Shown here in pieces: positions 1 to 7,789 of a DNA stretch of 43,498 nt. Source of the DNA: Paraburkholderia oxyphila NBRC 105797 (GTDB lineage: Bacteria; Pseudomonadota; Gammaproteobacteria; Burkholderiales; Burkholderiaceae); the NCBI RefSeq assembly GCF_000685075.1, contig NZ_BAYD01000088.1, positions 1-43,498 of the forward strand, in the 5' to 3' direction. Under the pieces are notes generated by a model. It worked only from the letters and a program-made list of their open reading frames with translations. It had not been told where the DNA came from and did no database searches. Numbering within the stretch: the first letter of the stretch is position 1; the number at the start of each line of letters is the position of its first letter. Both the position numbers and the translations under genes were made by a program.

Positions 1-1
1 C

Positions 2-190
2 TTCTGGTGGCTGGGTGATACCGGGACTGGATGCTTGACGTGGCACAACATCGCCGGGGCCTGCGCGACAAGTGTCTTGTTTCCGGGGGCATTCGCGTCT
101 GAAAAGGAAGCATTGAAGCATCGGACACGTCTGAACTACGGGGTGGCCGACACGCATCGACTTTGCGCGATCCCGCGAGCAGTAACGTAA
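2..190 (+). CDS. Possible 3' end of a gene cut by the left edge
   Basis: An open frame enters from the left edge and ends at TAA 188-190, giving about 62 residues without an internal start that explains it. The peptide contains Trp- and Cys-containing stretches but I recognise no family. It could be the C-terminus of a truncated gene or simply an open frame in GC-rich DNA. No function is proposed. Confidence 0.25.
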   Translation, partial: FWWLGDTGTGCLTWHNIAGACATSVLFPGAFASEKEALKHRTRLNYGVADTHRLCAIPRAVT

Positions 191-917
191 TACGTAATAG
201 ACCCGCCTTCGGCCAGAACCGCTTATATCGCCCCGCTGAGAGCGGCTGGAAACCGCTGGCGACCCCGCCCCCGGTGTGCTGCATCGACCGTGGCCCGCAG
301 CCGGAAAGTCGTGGCCTCAGCATCGTCCGTGTCCAGTCGCCGTGGGCCATCGCAAACCATCCATCCGCGCGGGCGGATGGCCAGCACCTACCCATTCCCG
401 CCGTTGGCTCCCGGCGGCTTACGCGGGGCTTGCTGAGCCTTTTTGCAACTCAGGGACGATGCGACGTCAGGCTTCGTGCCGGATGGCGTCGAGCGATTCA
501 CGTGGCCATGCGCCAAGCGCCGGTTCGCGTGACTTGCCACCGAAGCGGCAGCGGTAGCAAAAGTGCACGCTGACGCCGTTCGCCCCGGCGTGCACCTTGC
601 CGGACAGGCCACTGCCTTCCGTCAGTGTGCGGTTGTGATCGGCGGCAGTGAACTTCAGGACCACACTTTCGCTGATCGTTAGCGATGATTTTTCCCCCAC
701 GGTATTCCCCACAACACGGATGCGCTTGTCGGAAACTAGTCGGCCTCGAATCCAACAGGCGAACATCTAACTCGTCGAATCTAAACAGAACAGATGTTTA
801 TGAGGCTTGTGCACCGCGAAAGAAATTCATTAAAGTATCCGTAAGGTCGGTCCGATAAAATCGCAACGGTTTGCACTATCCGCCGTCGTCTTGTCGACCC
901 GGTAATCAGGTACGCCG
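191..917. other. Unexplained left-edge region with a GC hairpin
   Basis: There is no convincing gene here. A perfect hairpin, CCATCCGC-GCGG-GCGGATGG, lies at 361-380, and a weak 4-bp stem followed by five T lies at 427-444. A minus-strand frame at 467-766 (99 codons) is open but has no good ribosome binding site and no family I know. From about 640 to 870 the base composition is clearly more AT-rich than the coding regions, and this stretch probably carries the promoter of the small gene at 918. Confidence 0.4.
467..766 (-). CDS. Doubtful hypothetical protein (99 aa)
   Basis: The minus-strand frame runs from ATG at 766 to 467. The N-terminal half reads like a small beta-rich protein, and the C-terminal half is Arg- and Cys-containing. 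No Shine-Dalgarno sequence precedes the ATG and no family is recognised. It could be a degenerate mobile-element or phage gene, or a chance frame. It is listed because nothing else occupies this stretch. Confidence 0.2.
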   Translation of the reverse strand: MFACWIRGRLVSDKRIRVVGNTVGEKSSLTISESVVLKFTAADHNRTLTEGSGLSGKVHAGANGVSVHFCYRCRFGGKSREPALGAWPRESLDAIRHEA

Positions 918-1100
918 ATGCCTCTCGCGCTGAACTTCTACTGGCTGACCAATCTGCTCGCCATCCTCTTCGTGGTCGCGTGTCTCTATGACTCGCGCTA
1001 CGACGAATATGGCACGCTGACGCTTGCCGCCGCGGCGATGGGCCTCATTGTGATGGCCATCGAAGTGCTGCTGCGCCCCGCTTTCGAGATGTCGCTCTAG
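918..1100 (+). CDS. Small two-helix membrane protein
   Basis: This is a 60-residue protein with two hydrophobic helices at about residues 5-22 and 32-53, separated by a short charged turn rich in Asp, Tyr and Arg. That pattern is typical of a small inner-membrane hairpin protein. The ribosome binding site is weak (AGG about 8 nt upstream). The AT-rich sequence before it is a plausible promoter region. I recognise no family. Its neighbour at 1153 is convergent, so the gene is probably transcribed alone. Confidence 0.6.
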   Translation: MPLALNFYWLTNLLAILFVVACLYDSRYDEYGTLTLAAAAMGLIVMAIEVLLRPAFEMSL

Positions 1101-1152
1101 CCTTACTTTTGTCTTTCGCGGGACGCAGCGCGATTCCCCTGGCGCTCATCTC

Positions 1153-1902
1153 TTATTGCGTTTTGCTCTCGTGCGCGCAGCACGCCGATTGCCCGGTGCC
1201 GTCCTCATAGCGATCGTGGTGGCGCATCCACTCGCGCATATCCGTCTTCTCGTTGCGCCCCTTCGCCGTGAATTCGAGCATCGCATACGCGCCCAAAACC
1301 ATTTCCACGCCACGCGCGTAAGCCGAATACGTGTGATAGACGTTGCCCGCTTCGTCGCGATAAAACGCGCTGATGCCCGGCAACTCGTCGCTCACATAGT
1401 CCTGTTCTTCATAGTTGTAGAGCGCCTTGCCACGCGCCTTATCCGCGTCGCCGAACGAAACGCGATAGTCGAAGTTGAAGTCGCTGCCATGCGATGAAAC
1501 CCACGGGAAATGCCAGCCCATGCGCCGCTTGAAGGCTTCGAGCTTCGCGAGCGGCGCGCGCGAAACGGCCACGTAGGTCACGTCGTGATGCTCGAGATGC
1601 GGCAGCATGCCGTCCACGTGGTCGGAGACGAACGAGCAGCCCGGGCAGCCCTCCTCCCAGTCGGGGCCGAGCATGAAGTGATAAGTCAGCAGCTGGCTGC
1701 GTGGCCCGAACAGCTCCGCGAGCGTGCGCGTGCCTTGCGGCGTTTCGAACGTATACGTCTTCGTCACCTTCACCCACGGCAGCGCCTGACGCTTCGCCAC
1801 GAGCGCGTCGCGTGCATGCGTAAAGGCGCGCTCCTCGCTGAGCAATGCCTTGCGCGCCGCCAACCATTCGTCCTCCGAAACGATCTTGTGCATCTCCATC
1901 AT
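1153..1902 (-). CDS. DUF899 thioredoxin-like protein
   Basis: This 249-residue protein belongs to the DUF899 family, which has a thioredoxin/AhpC-like fold and is of unknown function. The hallmark is the segment with a CPGC-type pair at residues 86-89 after a GPDWEEGCPGC stretch, followed by a HxxHHDVTYVAVSRAP strand and a conserved GWHFPWVSS motif near 129-137. The C-terminus carries a Cys-Cys pair at 241-242. An AGGAGG sequence upstream supports the start at 1902, although the second Met codon immediately after is also possible. It lies upstream-facing from the SRPBCC/ArsR pair on the same strand. DUF899 genes often sit beside SRPBCC proteins, so co-expression is plausible but not shown. 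Confidence 0.9.
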   Translation of the reverse strand: MMEMHKIVSEDEWLAARKALLSEERAFTHARDALVAKRQALPWVKVTKTYTFETPQGTRTLAELFGPRSQLLTYHFMLGPDWEEGCPGCSFVSDHVDGMLPHLEHHDVTYVAVSRAPLAKLEAFKRRMGWHFPWVSSHGSDFNFDYRVSFGDADKARGKALYNYEEQDYVSDELPGISAFYRDEAGNVYHTYSAYARGVEMVLGAYAMLEFTAKGRNEKTDMREWMRHHDRYEDGTGQSACCAHESKTQ

Positions 1903-1967
1903 CGACTCCTCCTATGTGTGGATCGGGGTGGGTGCTAGCGCATCCATCCCGGTTCAGCCGAACGCCG

Positions 1968-2543
1968 TCATTCGAACAGCTCAACCAGACGATCGAGCCC
2001 GCTCGCCCAGCCTTCCCGATGCGAGTCGCGCGCGGCTTCGTCGAAGAAACCTTCGTGGCGCAGCGTGATCTCGGTGGTGGCGCCATCGGGGCGCAGCACG
2101 ACCGTCACGCATGACTCGCGCTCGGGCGTGCTGCGCCACGCCCATGTGAACACGAGCTTCGCCTCGGGCACCACTTCGAGATAGGTGCCGCTCGCGTCGT
2201 GCTCTTCGCCGTCGGGCGAGCGCATGATCACGCGAAAGCGCCCGCCCACGCGCACGTCGGCCTCGGCATGCAGGCAGATCGTGTCGAGCGGATGCATCCA
2301 GCGCATCAGTTGCGCGGCTTGCGTCCATGCCGCGTAGACCTTCGCGGCGCTCGCGTTGATGCGGCGCCGGAGGACGAGGCTGGGGCCGGCGTGGGCTGCG
2401 CCGCTTGCGGGTCCTGCGCTGGCGCGAGCGTCTGCGGTTTGGGCTTCGATTTGGCCTGCACCGTGGTCTGCGCCGTCGCCTGCGCGGCTGCCTGCGTTGT
2501 TGCCTGAGTTGCTGGCTGCGCCAGCGTCGGGTTGGGTGGACAT
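1968..2543 (-). CDS. SRPBCC (AHSA1-type) domain protein
   Basis: This is a 191-residue protein. Residues from about 54 onward form an SRPBCC/AHSA1-type ligand-binding fold: a V-L-R-R-R-I strand, an A-x-x-V-Y-A-A-W helix, a GGRFR strand and a final helix ending in LVELFE. The first 53 residues are Ala/Gly/Asp-rich low complexity and overlap, in another frame, the 3' end of the ArsR gene by 238 bp. I chose ATG 2543; a longer frame reaches 2654 but would extend the overlap further. Such proteins are commonly encoded directly after an ArsR regulator. Its substrate is unknown. The true start could be further in, closer to the folded domain. Confidence 0.85.
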   Translation of the reverse strand: MSTQPDAGAASNSGNNAGSRAGDGADHGAGQIEAQTADARASAGPASGAAHAGPSLVLRRRINASAAKVYAAWTQAAQLMRWMHPLDTICLHAEADVRVGGRFRVIMRSPDGEEHDASGTYLEVVPEAKLVFTWAWRSTPERESCVTVVLRPDGATTEITLRHEGFFDEAARDSHREGWASGLDRLVELFE

Positions 2544-2872
2544 GCGTCTTCCTCCACGAAAGCGGCCAGACGATCGAGCGCGCCGCTCCAGAAGCGCTCG
2601 TAGTGCGCGAGCCACTGCATCGCGTCCTCCATCGGCCCCGCCGCGAGCCGGCACGCCACCGTGCGTCCGGTCTTCGCGCGCGTGACGAGCCCCGCCTCGG
2701 CGAGCACGTCCAGGTGCTTCATCACCGCGGGCAGCGACATCGCAAACGGCTGCGCGAGCGCGCTCACCGAAAGCTCGTCCTGGAGGGCCAGCCGCGCCAG
2801 CAGCGCGCGCCGCGTGGGGTCCGCCAGCGCCGCAAAGGTGCGGTTCAGCGTATCGTCTTCATACTTAACCAT
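2306..2872 (-). CDS. ArsR-family transcriptional regulator with low-complexity tail
   Basis: Residues 1-110 of this 188-residue protein are a winged helix-turn-helix of the ArsR type that partners SRPBCC proteins, with the signature R-T-F-A-A-L-A-D-P-T-R-R near residues 11-22 and recognition helix around 42-60. No Cys metal-binding motif of classical ArsR is present in the helix. Residues 111-188 are an unusual Gln/Ala/Thr/Pro-rich tail that overlaps the SRPBCC gene out of frame. The start at 2872 was chosen because it sits inside a perfect inverted repeat likely to be its own operator and fits the family length; an ATG at 2884 is the alternative. Autorepression of the pair is a reasonable inference. 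Confidence 0.85.
   Translation of the reverse strand: MVKYEDDTLNRTFAALADPTRRALLARLALQDELSVSALAQPFAMSLPAVMKHLDVLAEAGLVTRAKTGRTVACRLAAGPMEDAMQWLAHYERFWSGALDRLAAFVEEDACPPNPTLAQPATQATTQAAAQATAQTTVQAKSKPKPQTLAPAQDPQAAQPTPAPASSSGAASTRAPRRSTRHGRKPRN
2454..2525. repeat. 12-bp tandem repeat (six degenerate units)
   Basis: Six consecutive 12-bp units of the form GCCTGCNNNGYN run across this interval with substitutions between copies. They encode a Q-A-T-x-like tetrapeptide repeat in the ArsR frame and Gly/Ala/Asp-rich sequence in the SRPBCC frame. Because 12 is a multiple of three, gain or loss of units keeps both overlapping genes in frame. Confidence 0.7.
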
Positions 2873-2881
2873 GAGGTTAAG
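2864..2881. promoter_or_regulatory. Palindrome over the arsR start codon (putative operator)
   Basis: The sequence CTTAACC-ATGA-GGTTAAG is a perfect 7-bp inverted repeat with a 4-bp spacer. The CAT that forms the ArsR-type start codon on the minus strand (2870-2872) lies within it. ArsR dimers typically bind short AT-rich palindromes at or near their promoters, so autoregulation is the natural reading. This is inferred and not proven. Confidence 0.6.
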
Positions 2882-3020
2882 CATAGAACGTGAGCCGTCG
2901 ATGTCAAGGCCGCGCGCGGGCTTCGCCCTTGGCCGCACGCGCAGCCCGTAGAATGAGCCTGCGCGGCCACGCGCGCCTGTGCCTGCCCGCCCTTCTCATT
3001 CACCTCGAATCGATCACGCC

Positions 3021-3410
3021 ATGCCGTCCAAAATCCGCAATTCGCTGCTCTGGATCTTCGACGCGTTCGAGCGCGAGCCCGACTACCTGTGCAGGCGGAT
3101 GTTCGGTTGCGACGCCGCCTATATGGACGGCCTGCTGTGCCTCGTCGCTGCCGATCGCGAAAAGCCCTTCAACGGACTGCTGGTCTGCACGTCGCGCGAC
3201 CGGCACGCGGCGCTCATCGACGAAATGCCGGCCCTGCGCCCGCACCCCGTGCTGGGCAAGTGGCTTTACGTGACGCAGGAAGATCCGGAATTCGAGGCCA
3301 CCGCGCAACACCTGAGCGCGCTCGTGCTGGCGCGCGACCCGCGCGTGGGTGTGGAGCGGAAGCCGCGCAAGCCGAGGAGCGCGCGCGGCAACAGTGTGCT
3401 GCCGAAGTAA
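3021..3410 (+). CDS. Conserved TfoX-N/YjbR-like protein
   Basis: This is a 129-residue soluble protein. The segment R-R-M-F-G-C-D-A-A-Y-M-D-G-L resembles the RRMFGG...Y.DG motif at the N-terminus of TfoX-like domains, and a W-L-Y-V strand and a basic C-terminal tail follow. It lacks the C-terminal helix-hairpin-helix part of full-length TfoX, so a role in competence should not be assumed. An upstream ATG at 2979 would add 14 residues that do not look like the family, so I prefer ATG 3021. It is convergent with the permease at 3580, and two hairpins lie between them. Function unknown. Confidence 0.65.
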   Translation: MPSKIRNSLLWIFDAFEREPDYLCRRMFGCDAAYMDGLLCLVAADREKPFNGLLVCTSRDRHAALIDEMPALRPHPVLGKWLYVTQEDPEFEATAQHLSALVLARDPRVGVERKPRKPRSARGNSVLPK

Positions 3411-3473
3411 TCGCGGCCCCCCTGTCCGCGACCCCTGATCGCAGCCCCCAATCGCCCCCCCCCCAAAATGCCG

Positions 3474-3548
3474 CACGGCCCGCGCCGCCAGAAAGCGGAC
3501 GCGGGCCGTGAAGCCGGCAAGACGGGCCGCCGTGGCTCCGTCTTGCCG
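3474..3548. terminator. Two tandem hairpins between convergent genes
   Basis: Hairpin one pairs CACGGCCCGCG (3474-3484) with CGCGGGCCGTG (3500-3510). Hairpin two pairs CGGCAAGACGG (3515-3525) with CCGTCTTGCCG (3538-3548). Both have perfect 11-bp stems. No U-tract follows on either strand, so these would be tandem, non-canonical bidirectional terminators between the genes ending at 3410 (+) and 3580 (-). Confidence 0.65.
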
Positions 3549-3579
3549 ATGACCGGGCTATGTGGGCGCTAGTCGCGCA

Positions 3580-4989
3580 TCAGATAGCCCAGCCGCCCAG
3601 GTAGAACGCCACGAGCACGGCGGCGATGAGCACCGTGCCGACGTTGAGCTTGCGGATCTCGCCGCTCACCACGCGGCCGATCACGAGCGTGGCAAAGCCC
3701 AGCATGATGCCCGTGACGATGTTGGCGGTCAGCACGATGAAGACGGCGCAGACGAGGCCCGACATCGCATCGACCATGTCGGCCATGTCGAGGCGCGCGA
3801 CGCTCGAGAGCATCATCAGGCCCACGTACATGAGCGCGGGCGCCGTGGCGTAGGATGGCACGAGGCCGGCGAGCGGCGCGAAGAACATCACCGCGAGGAA
3901 CAGCAGGCCCACGATCGCGGCGGTCATGCCCGTCTTGGCGCCAGCCGAGACGCCCACCGCCGATTCGATATAGGCCGCTGCCGGCGCACCGCCGAAGAAG
4001 CCCGAGAAGATCGAGCTGAGCGAGTCGGCCGTGAGGGCGCGGCCGCCGTTGATGATGCGCCCGTTGGCGTCGAGCTGGCCGGCCTGGCCTGCCACGGCGC
4101 GGATCGTGCCGGTGGCGTCGAACACGGCGGTCATCACGAGGGCGAGCACGCTGGGCAGCACGGCGAGCGAGAGCGCGCCCTTGATGTCCATTGCGCCGAT
4201 CAGCGAGGCATGGCCCGGGCTCGAGAGCGACGGCCATGCGAACACACCGTGGTAGGTGACGGCCGGATCGATGGCGAGGCCGAGCGCCGAGATCGCGACG
4301 ATCACGATCAGGATCGAGCCCGGCACGCGGCGGCGCACGAGGCCGAAGATCGCGGCAAGACCGACCACCGAGAGGATCGCGGGCAGCGCCGTGATGTGGC
4401 CGAGCGTGACCGGCAGGCCTGCGCCCGGGTTCTTGATCACGAGGCCCACGTCATTGGCCGCGATCAGCAGCAGGAACAGGCCGATGCCGATACCGGTGCC
4501 GTGCGCGATGCCGTGCGGCAGATTGCGCAGGATCCAGGAGCGCACGCCGGTCACCGAGATGCCCGTGAACACGAGGCCCATCAGGAACACGGCGCCGAGC
4601 GCGACTTCGGGCTTGAGACCCTTGCCGAGCACGAGGCCGAATGCGGTAAACGCGGTGAGCGAGATCGCGCAGCCGATGGCGATCGGCAGGCGTGCCCACA
4701 AGCCCATCAACAACGAGCCGAACGCCGTGGTGAGACACACGGCGACAAAGACCGCGCTGGTGTCAAAGCCCGCCTTGCCGAGCATGCCCGGCACGACGAA
4801 CACGGAATACACCATCGCAAGGAAGGTGGTGATGCCGGCGATGCCCTCCTGGCGCACCGAACTGCCGCGCGCGGAAATGTCGAAATAACGGTCGAGAAAA
4901 CCGCTCGCGCCAACGGCGTCGACGGCATCGCCCTCGCGGATCGCAGCATTGGCAACGTCGGCCATCGGCTGTGCGTGGGGTTCGATCAT
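3580..4989 (-). CDS. NCS2 (AzgA-type) purine permease
   Basis: This 469-residue polytopic membrane protein belongs to the AzgA branch of the nucleobase-cation symporter-2 family, whose members import adenine, guanine or hypoxanthine. Visible features are the N-terminal FLDRYF and R-Q-E-x-x-A-G-I-T-T-F-L-A-M-V-Y segment, a G-x-G-I-G-L-F-L-L-L-I-A-A helix, the F-D-A-T-G-T segment around the middle, and S-x-F-x-G-F-F-G-G-A-P-A-A-A-Y-I-E-S, equivalent to the conserved substrate-site region. ATG 4989 is chosen over the upstream ATG 5034 because a strong AAAGGAGG (4998-5005) lies 8 nt before it. It is monocistronic. The exact substrate cannot be told from sequence. Confidence 0.9.
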   Translation of the reverse strand: MIEPHAQPMADVANAAIREGDAVDAVGASGFLDRYFDISARGSSVRQEGIAGITTFLAMVYSVFVVPGMLGKAGFDTSAVFVAVCLTTAFGSLLMGLWARLPIAIGCAISLTAFTAFGLVLGKGLKPEVALGAVFLMGLVFTGISVTGVRSWILRNLPHGIAHGTGIGIGLFLLLIAANDVGLVIKNPGAGLPVTLGHITALPAILSVVGLAAIFGLVRRRVPGSILIVIVAISALGLAIDPAVTYHGVFAWPSLSSPGHASLIGAMDIKGALSLAVLPSVLALVMTAVFDATGTIRAVAGQAGQLDANGRIINGGRALTADSLSSIFSGFFGGAPAAAYIESAVGVSAGAKTGMTAAIVGLLFLAVMFFAPLAGLVPSYATAPALMYVGLMMLSSVARLDMADMVDAMSGLVCAVFIVLTANIVTGIMLGFATLVIGRVVSGEIRKLNVGTVLIAAVLVAFYLGGWAI

Positions 4990-5540
4990 GGTGAGTGCCT
5001 CCTTTATCAGCTTGCTGAAACGGTCCGCGTTCATGTTGCGGATCCGCCATCAGGTTCGTCTCGTCTGGATTGGATTGACTAGGGGTGTCGACGCCAGCCA
5101 GGCGCACCTTCCGGCGCGCTATACCCATTCATTTTTTTGACATCTTTTTACAGGGTCGAAGGTTAGGCGAACACGACTTACGCTCCCATCGCGCGAAACA
5201 CATTGAGGTCATGCCGCGATGCTTATATCGCCGTACACAGGGCGCGTCGCACAGCCACGCCTCGCGTTTACCCCGGTGCGCTGGAGCCGTCTTGCGCATG
5301 CCGCTCAGGGCACAACGGGCGGCACGCGCACCCTGATCCGCCCCCAATCGGGTAGCGCGCTGCGGCACGCCTATACCCTGAATGCGCCCTGAATGCACCC
5401 GATCGACCCTCCGACAAGGGTTTTGTCAGCGGATTCGCGGCCGTTTCGGCCGGAACAAGGCGCCATGCGGGTTAAACTCTCACGACCCGGTTTTCCCCTC
5501 GCCGCGCGCCCTGCGCCGGCCGCTCCTGGAGTTTCTGTTG
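4990..5540. other. Intergenic region between divergent permease and lipoprotein genes
   Basis: No gene is supported in this stretch. It holds an AT-rich patch with a TTGACA hexamer at 5137-5142 but no matching -10 box at 17 bp, a small GACAA/TTGTC inverted repeat (5413-5427) and a CGGCC-GTTTC-GGCCG hairpin (5438-5452). Promoters of both flanking genes must lie here. I saw no purine-riboswitch-like core. Confidence 0.4.
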
Positions 5541-6515
5541 ATGACAGGCGGTTTCCCACGTCCCGTTATTTCCCTTCCGCACGCCTTTGCCCTGCTCGTT
5601 CTGGTCGCGCTGTCCGGCTGCAGCCTGTTCCGCCCGTACCAGACGCCCGCGCCCATCGTCGAGGCGACCGTTGCCGTCAGCGCGCCCGAGAATCTCGCGA
5701 GCGGACCCGAGGCGGCCTCCGCGCCCGAACCCGCCAGCGCTCCGCAGCCGCCTGAGCCGAAGCCGGCGCCCAAAAAACCGCACTTGCCCATCATCCGGCG
5801 CCCCAAGCCCGCGCCGCCGCCGCCGGTGCCCGCTAGCGCACCCGTTGCGCCCACCCCCGCCCCGCTCGTGCAGACGCACACGCTCGAGCGCGGCACCTTC
5901 CGCACGCTGCTCGACAGCGAAGTGCAGAAGCCGGACGGCAAGGTCGTGGGCCGCGCCGTGGACATGGTGGCCGGCCCCGGCGGCAAGCCGCAGGAAGTGG
6001 TCGTGAACCTGCAAGGGTTCATGGGCGTGGGCGACCGCAAGGCCGACTTCCCGTGGAGCGCCGTGCGCATCAACACGCAGCCGAAGACACCCGCCATCAC
6101 GCTCGCGCTCACCCCCGCCCAATTGCAAATCCCCGACCGGCCCAAGGCGGGCGCGCCGCAGCCCGGCACCTCCGAGGCGAGTCCGACGCGCCTGCCGATG
6201 CTCGACGCCGAGGTCGAGCGCGCCAACGGCGCCAAGGTGGGCCGCGTGGTGGACGTGCTGATCGGCGGCGGCGCCGACCCGCTCGCGGTCGTGCTCGACG
6301 TGAGCGGGACGCTGGAGAAGCGCCGCACGATTGCGGCCGACTGGTCGGCCCTGCGCTTCGTCACGAAGAACAATGCGCTCGAAGCCCAGCTCGAGATGAG
6401 CGACCAGCAGATCGACGCCTCGCCCCCCTATGCGAACGATCAGCCGGTACGCGCCGTCAGCCCCGCCGCCGCGGGGCCGGCCGCTCCTGCAGCTCCTGCG
6501 CGCGGTGCCCAATGA
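5541..6515 (+). CDS. Lipoprotein with two PRC-barrel-like domains
   Basis: This is a 324-residue predicted lipoprotein. Residues 1-27 form a signal peptide ending in the lipobox L-S-G-C, with acylation expected at Cys27. A Pro/Ala-rich linker (about 35-110) leads to two repeated PRC-barrel-like domains at about 115-195 and 217-290; both show L-x-x-x-E-V-x-x-x-x-G-x-x-V-G-R-x-V-D at their start. The start at 5541 is supported by GGAG 9 nt upstream and by the signal peptide; frames further upstream lack a signal. The stop overlaps the start of the MFS gene (ATGA), so the two are translationally coupled. An envelope-associated role is likely, specific function unknown. Confidence 0.8.
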   Translation: MTGGFPRPVISLPHAFALLVLVALSGCSLFRPYQTPAPIVEATVAVSAPENLASGPEAASAPEPASAPQPPEPKPAPKKPHLPIIRRPKPAPPPPVPASAPVAPTPAPLVQTHTLERGTFRTLLDSEVQKPDGKVVGRAVDMVAGPGGKPQEVVVNLQGFMGVGDRKADFPWSAVRINTQPKTPAITLALTPAQLQIPDRPKAGAPQPGTSEASPTRLPMLDAEVERANGAKVGRVVDVLIGGGADPLAVVLDVSGTLEKRRTIAADWSALRFVTKNNALEAQLEMSDQQIDASPPYANDQPVRAVSPAAAGPAAPAAPARGAQ

Positions 6516-7789
6516 CAGGTACCACGCATCCCACGCCCGACCTGCGCAGCGTGCGCGCGCTCGACTGGCTGAACTTTTTCGTCGCGAACGTGCAGACCGG
6601 CTTCGGCCCGTTCATCGCCTCGTATCTCGCCTCGCACAAATGGACCCAGGGCGAGATCGGCCTCGCGCTCTCGGTGGGCACGATCAGCGCGATGGTGAGC
6701 CAGGTGCCGGGCGGCGCGGCCGTGGACGCCCTGCGCAACAAGAAGGCCGCCGCCGCCTGGGCCATCATCGCCATCATCGTCTCGGCGGTGCTGCTGGCCT
6801 CGAGCCCGACCGTCGTGCCGGTGATGGCCGCCGAGGTCTTTCACGGCTTCGCGAGCTGCATGCTCGTGCCGGCCATGGCGGCGCTCGCCCTGGCACTGGT
6901 GGGCCGTCAGAACCTGGGCGACCGGCTCGGGCGCAACGCGCGCTGGGCCTCGATCGGCAGCGCCGTCGCGGCGGGCCTGATGGGACTGTGCGGCGAGTAC
7001 GTCTCGCCGCGCGCCGTGTTCTGGCTCACGGCGGCGCTCGCGCTGCCCGCCCTCGTCGCGCTCGCCATGATCGAGTACGACAAGCACGCGAACGCGCCCA
7101 AGCCGCTGAAAAGCGCCAAGGCCGACAAGGCCGCCCAAGCCAGCAAGGCCGCGCCCGCCGACGAGCCGCGCGAGACCCTCTTCGACCTGCTGCGCGACAA
7201 GCGCATGCTGACCTTCGCGGCCTGCGTGGTCCTGTTCCACCTCTCGAACGCCGCGATGCTGAACCTCGCGGCGGGCGAAGTGACGGCCGGCATGGGCGAC
7301 AACGTGCAGCTCGTGATTGCGGCCTGCATCATCGTGCCGCAAGCGATCGTTGCGCTGATGTCGCCGTGGGTGGGCCGCACCGCGCAGCACTGGGGCCGCC
7401 GGCCGGTGCTGATCCTCGGCTTCAGCGCGCTGCCGCTGCGCGCGCTGCTGTTCGCCGCGGTCGGCAACCCGTACCTCCTCGTGCCGGTACAGATGCTCGA
7501 CGGCCTCTCGGCCGCCGTGTTCGGCGTGATGCTGCCGCTCATCGCCGCCGACGTGGCGGGCGGCAAGGGGCGCTACAACCTCTGTATCGGGCTCTTCGGG
7601 CTATCGGCAGGGATTGGCGCGACGCTCTCCACGGCGCTCGCGGGGTTTATCGCCGACCATTTCGGCAATACCGTGAGCTTCCTCGGCCTCGCCTCGGCGG
7701 GTGCGGCCGCGGTGCTGATGGTCTGGCTCATCATGCCCGAGACGCGCGATGCGCTCGAGGATGAGACCGTCGGTGACAAGACGGCATGA
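6512..7789 (+). CDS. MFS transporter
   Basis: This 425-residue major facilitator superfamily protein has about twelve hydrophobic helices and a central charged, Lys/Ala-rich loop (about residues 192-225) between the two six-helix halves. The N-terminus N-F-F-V-A-N-V-Q-T-G-F-G-P-F-I is typical of a drug/sugar-type MFS subgroup often seen in Burkholderiales. The cytoplasmic loop between helices 2 and 3 is of the G-A-A-V-D-A-L-R-N-K-K type. The ATG overlaps the stop codon of the lipoprotein gene, so there is no separate ribosome binding site. Substrate unknown; co-expression with an envelope lipoprotein suggests export, but that is inference. Confidence 0.88.
   Translation: MTGTTHPTPDLRSVRALDWLNFFVANVQTGFGPFIASYLASHKWTQGEIGLALSVGTISAMVSQVPGGAAVDALRNKKAAAAWAIIAIIVSAVLLASSPTVVPVMAAEVFHGFASCMLVPAMAALALALVGRQNLGDRLGRNARWASIGSAVAAGLMGLCGEYVSPRAVFWLTAALALPALVALAMIEYDKHANAPKPLKSAKADKAAQASKAAPADEPRETLFDLLRDKRMLTFAACVVLFHLSNAAMLNLAAGEVTAGMGDNVQLVIAACIIVPQAIVALMSPWVGRTAQHWGRRPVLILGFSALPLRALLFAAVGNPYLLVPVQMLDGLSAAVFGVMLPLIAADVAGGKGRYNLCIGLFGLSAGIGATLSTALAGFIADHFGNTVSFLGLASAGAAAVLMVWLIMPETRDALEDETVGDKTA

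Noticed and set aside
3562..5082. Long plus-strand frame of about 506 codons opposite the permease
   Set aside because: Its product is extremely rich in His, Asp, Glu and Arg without hydrophobic core, typical of the antisense of a GC-rich membrane protein; the minus-strand permease has clear family motifs and a strong ribosome binding site.
4990..5380. Purine riboswitch upstream of the NCS2 permease
   Set aside because: I found no conserved core or three-way-junction pattern; only a strong Shine-Dalgarno sequence near the start.
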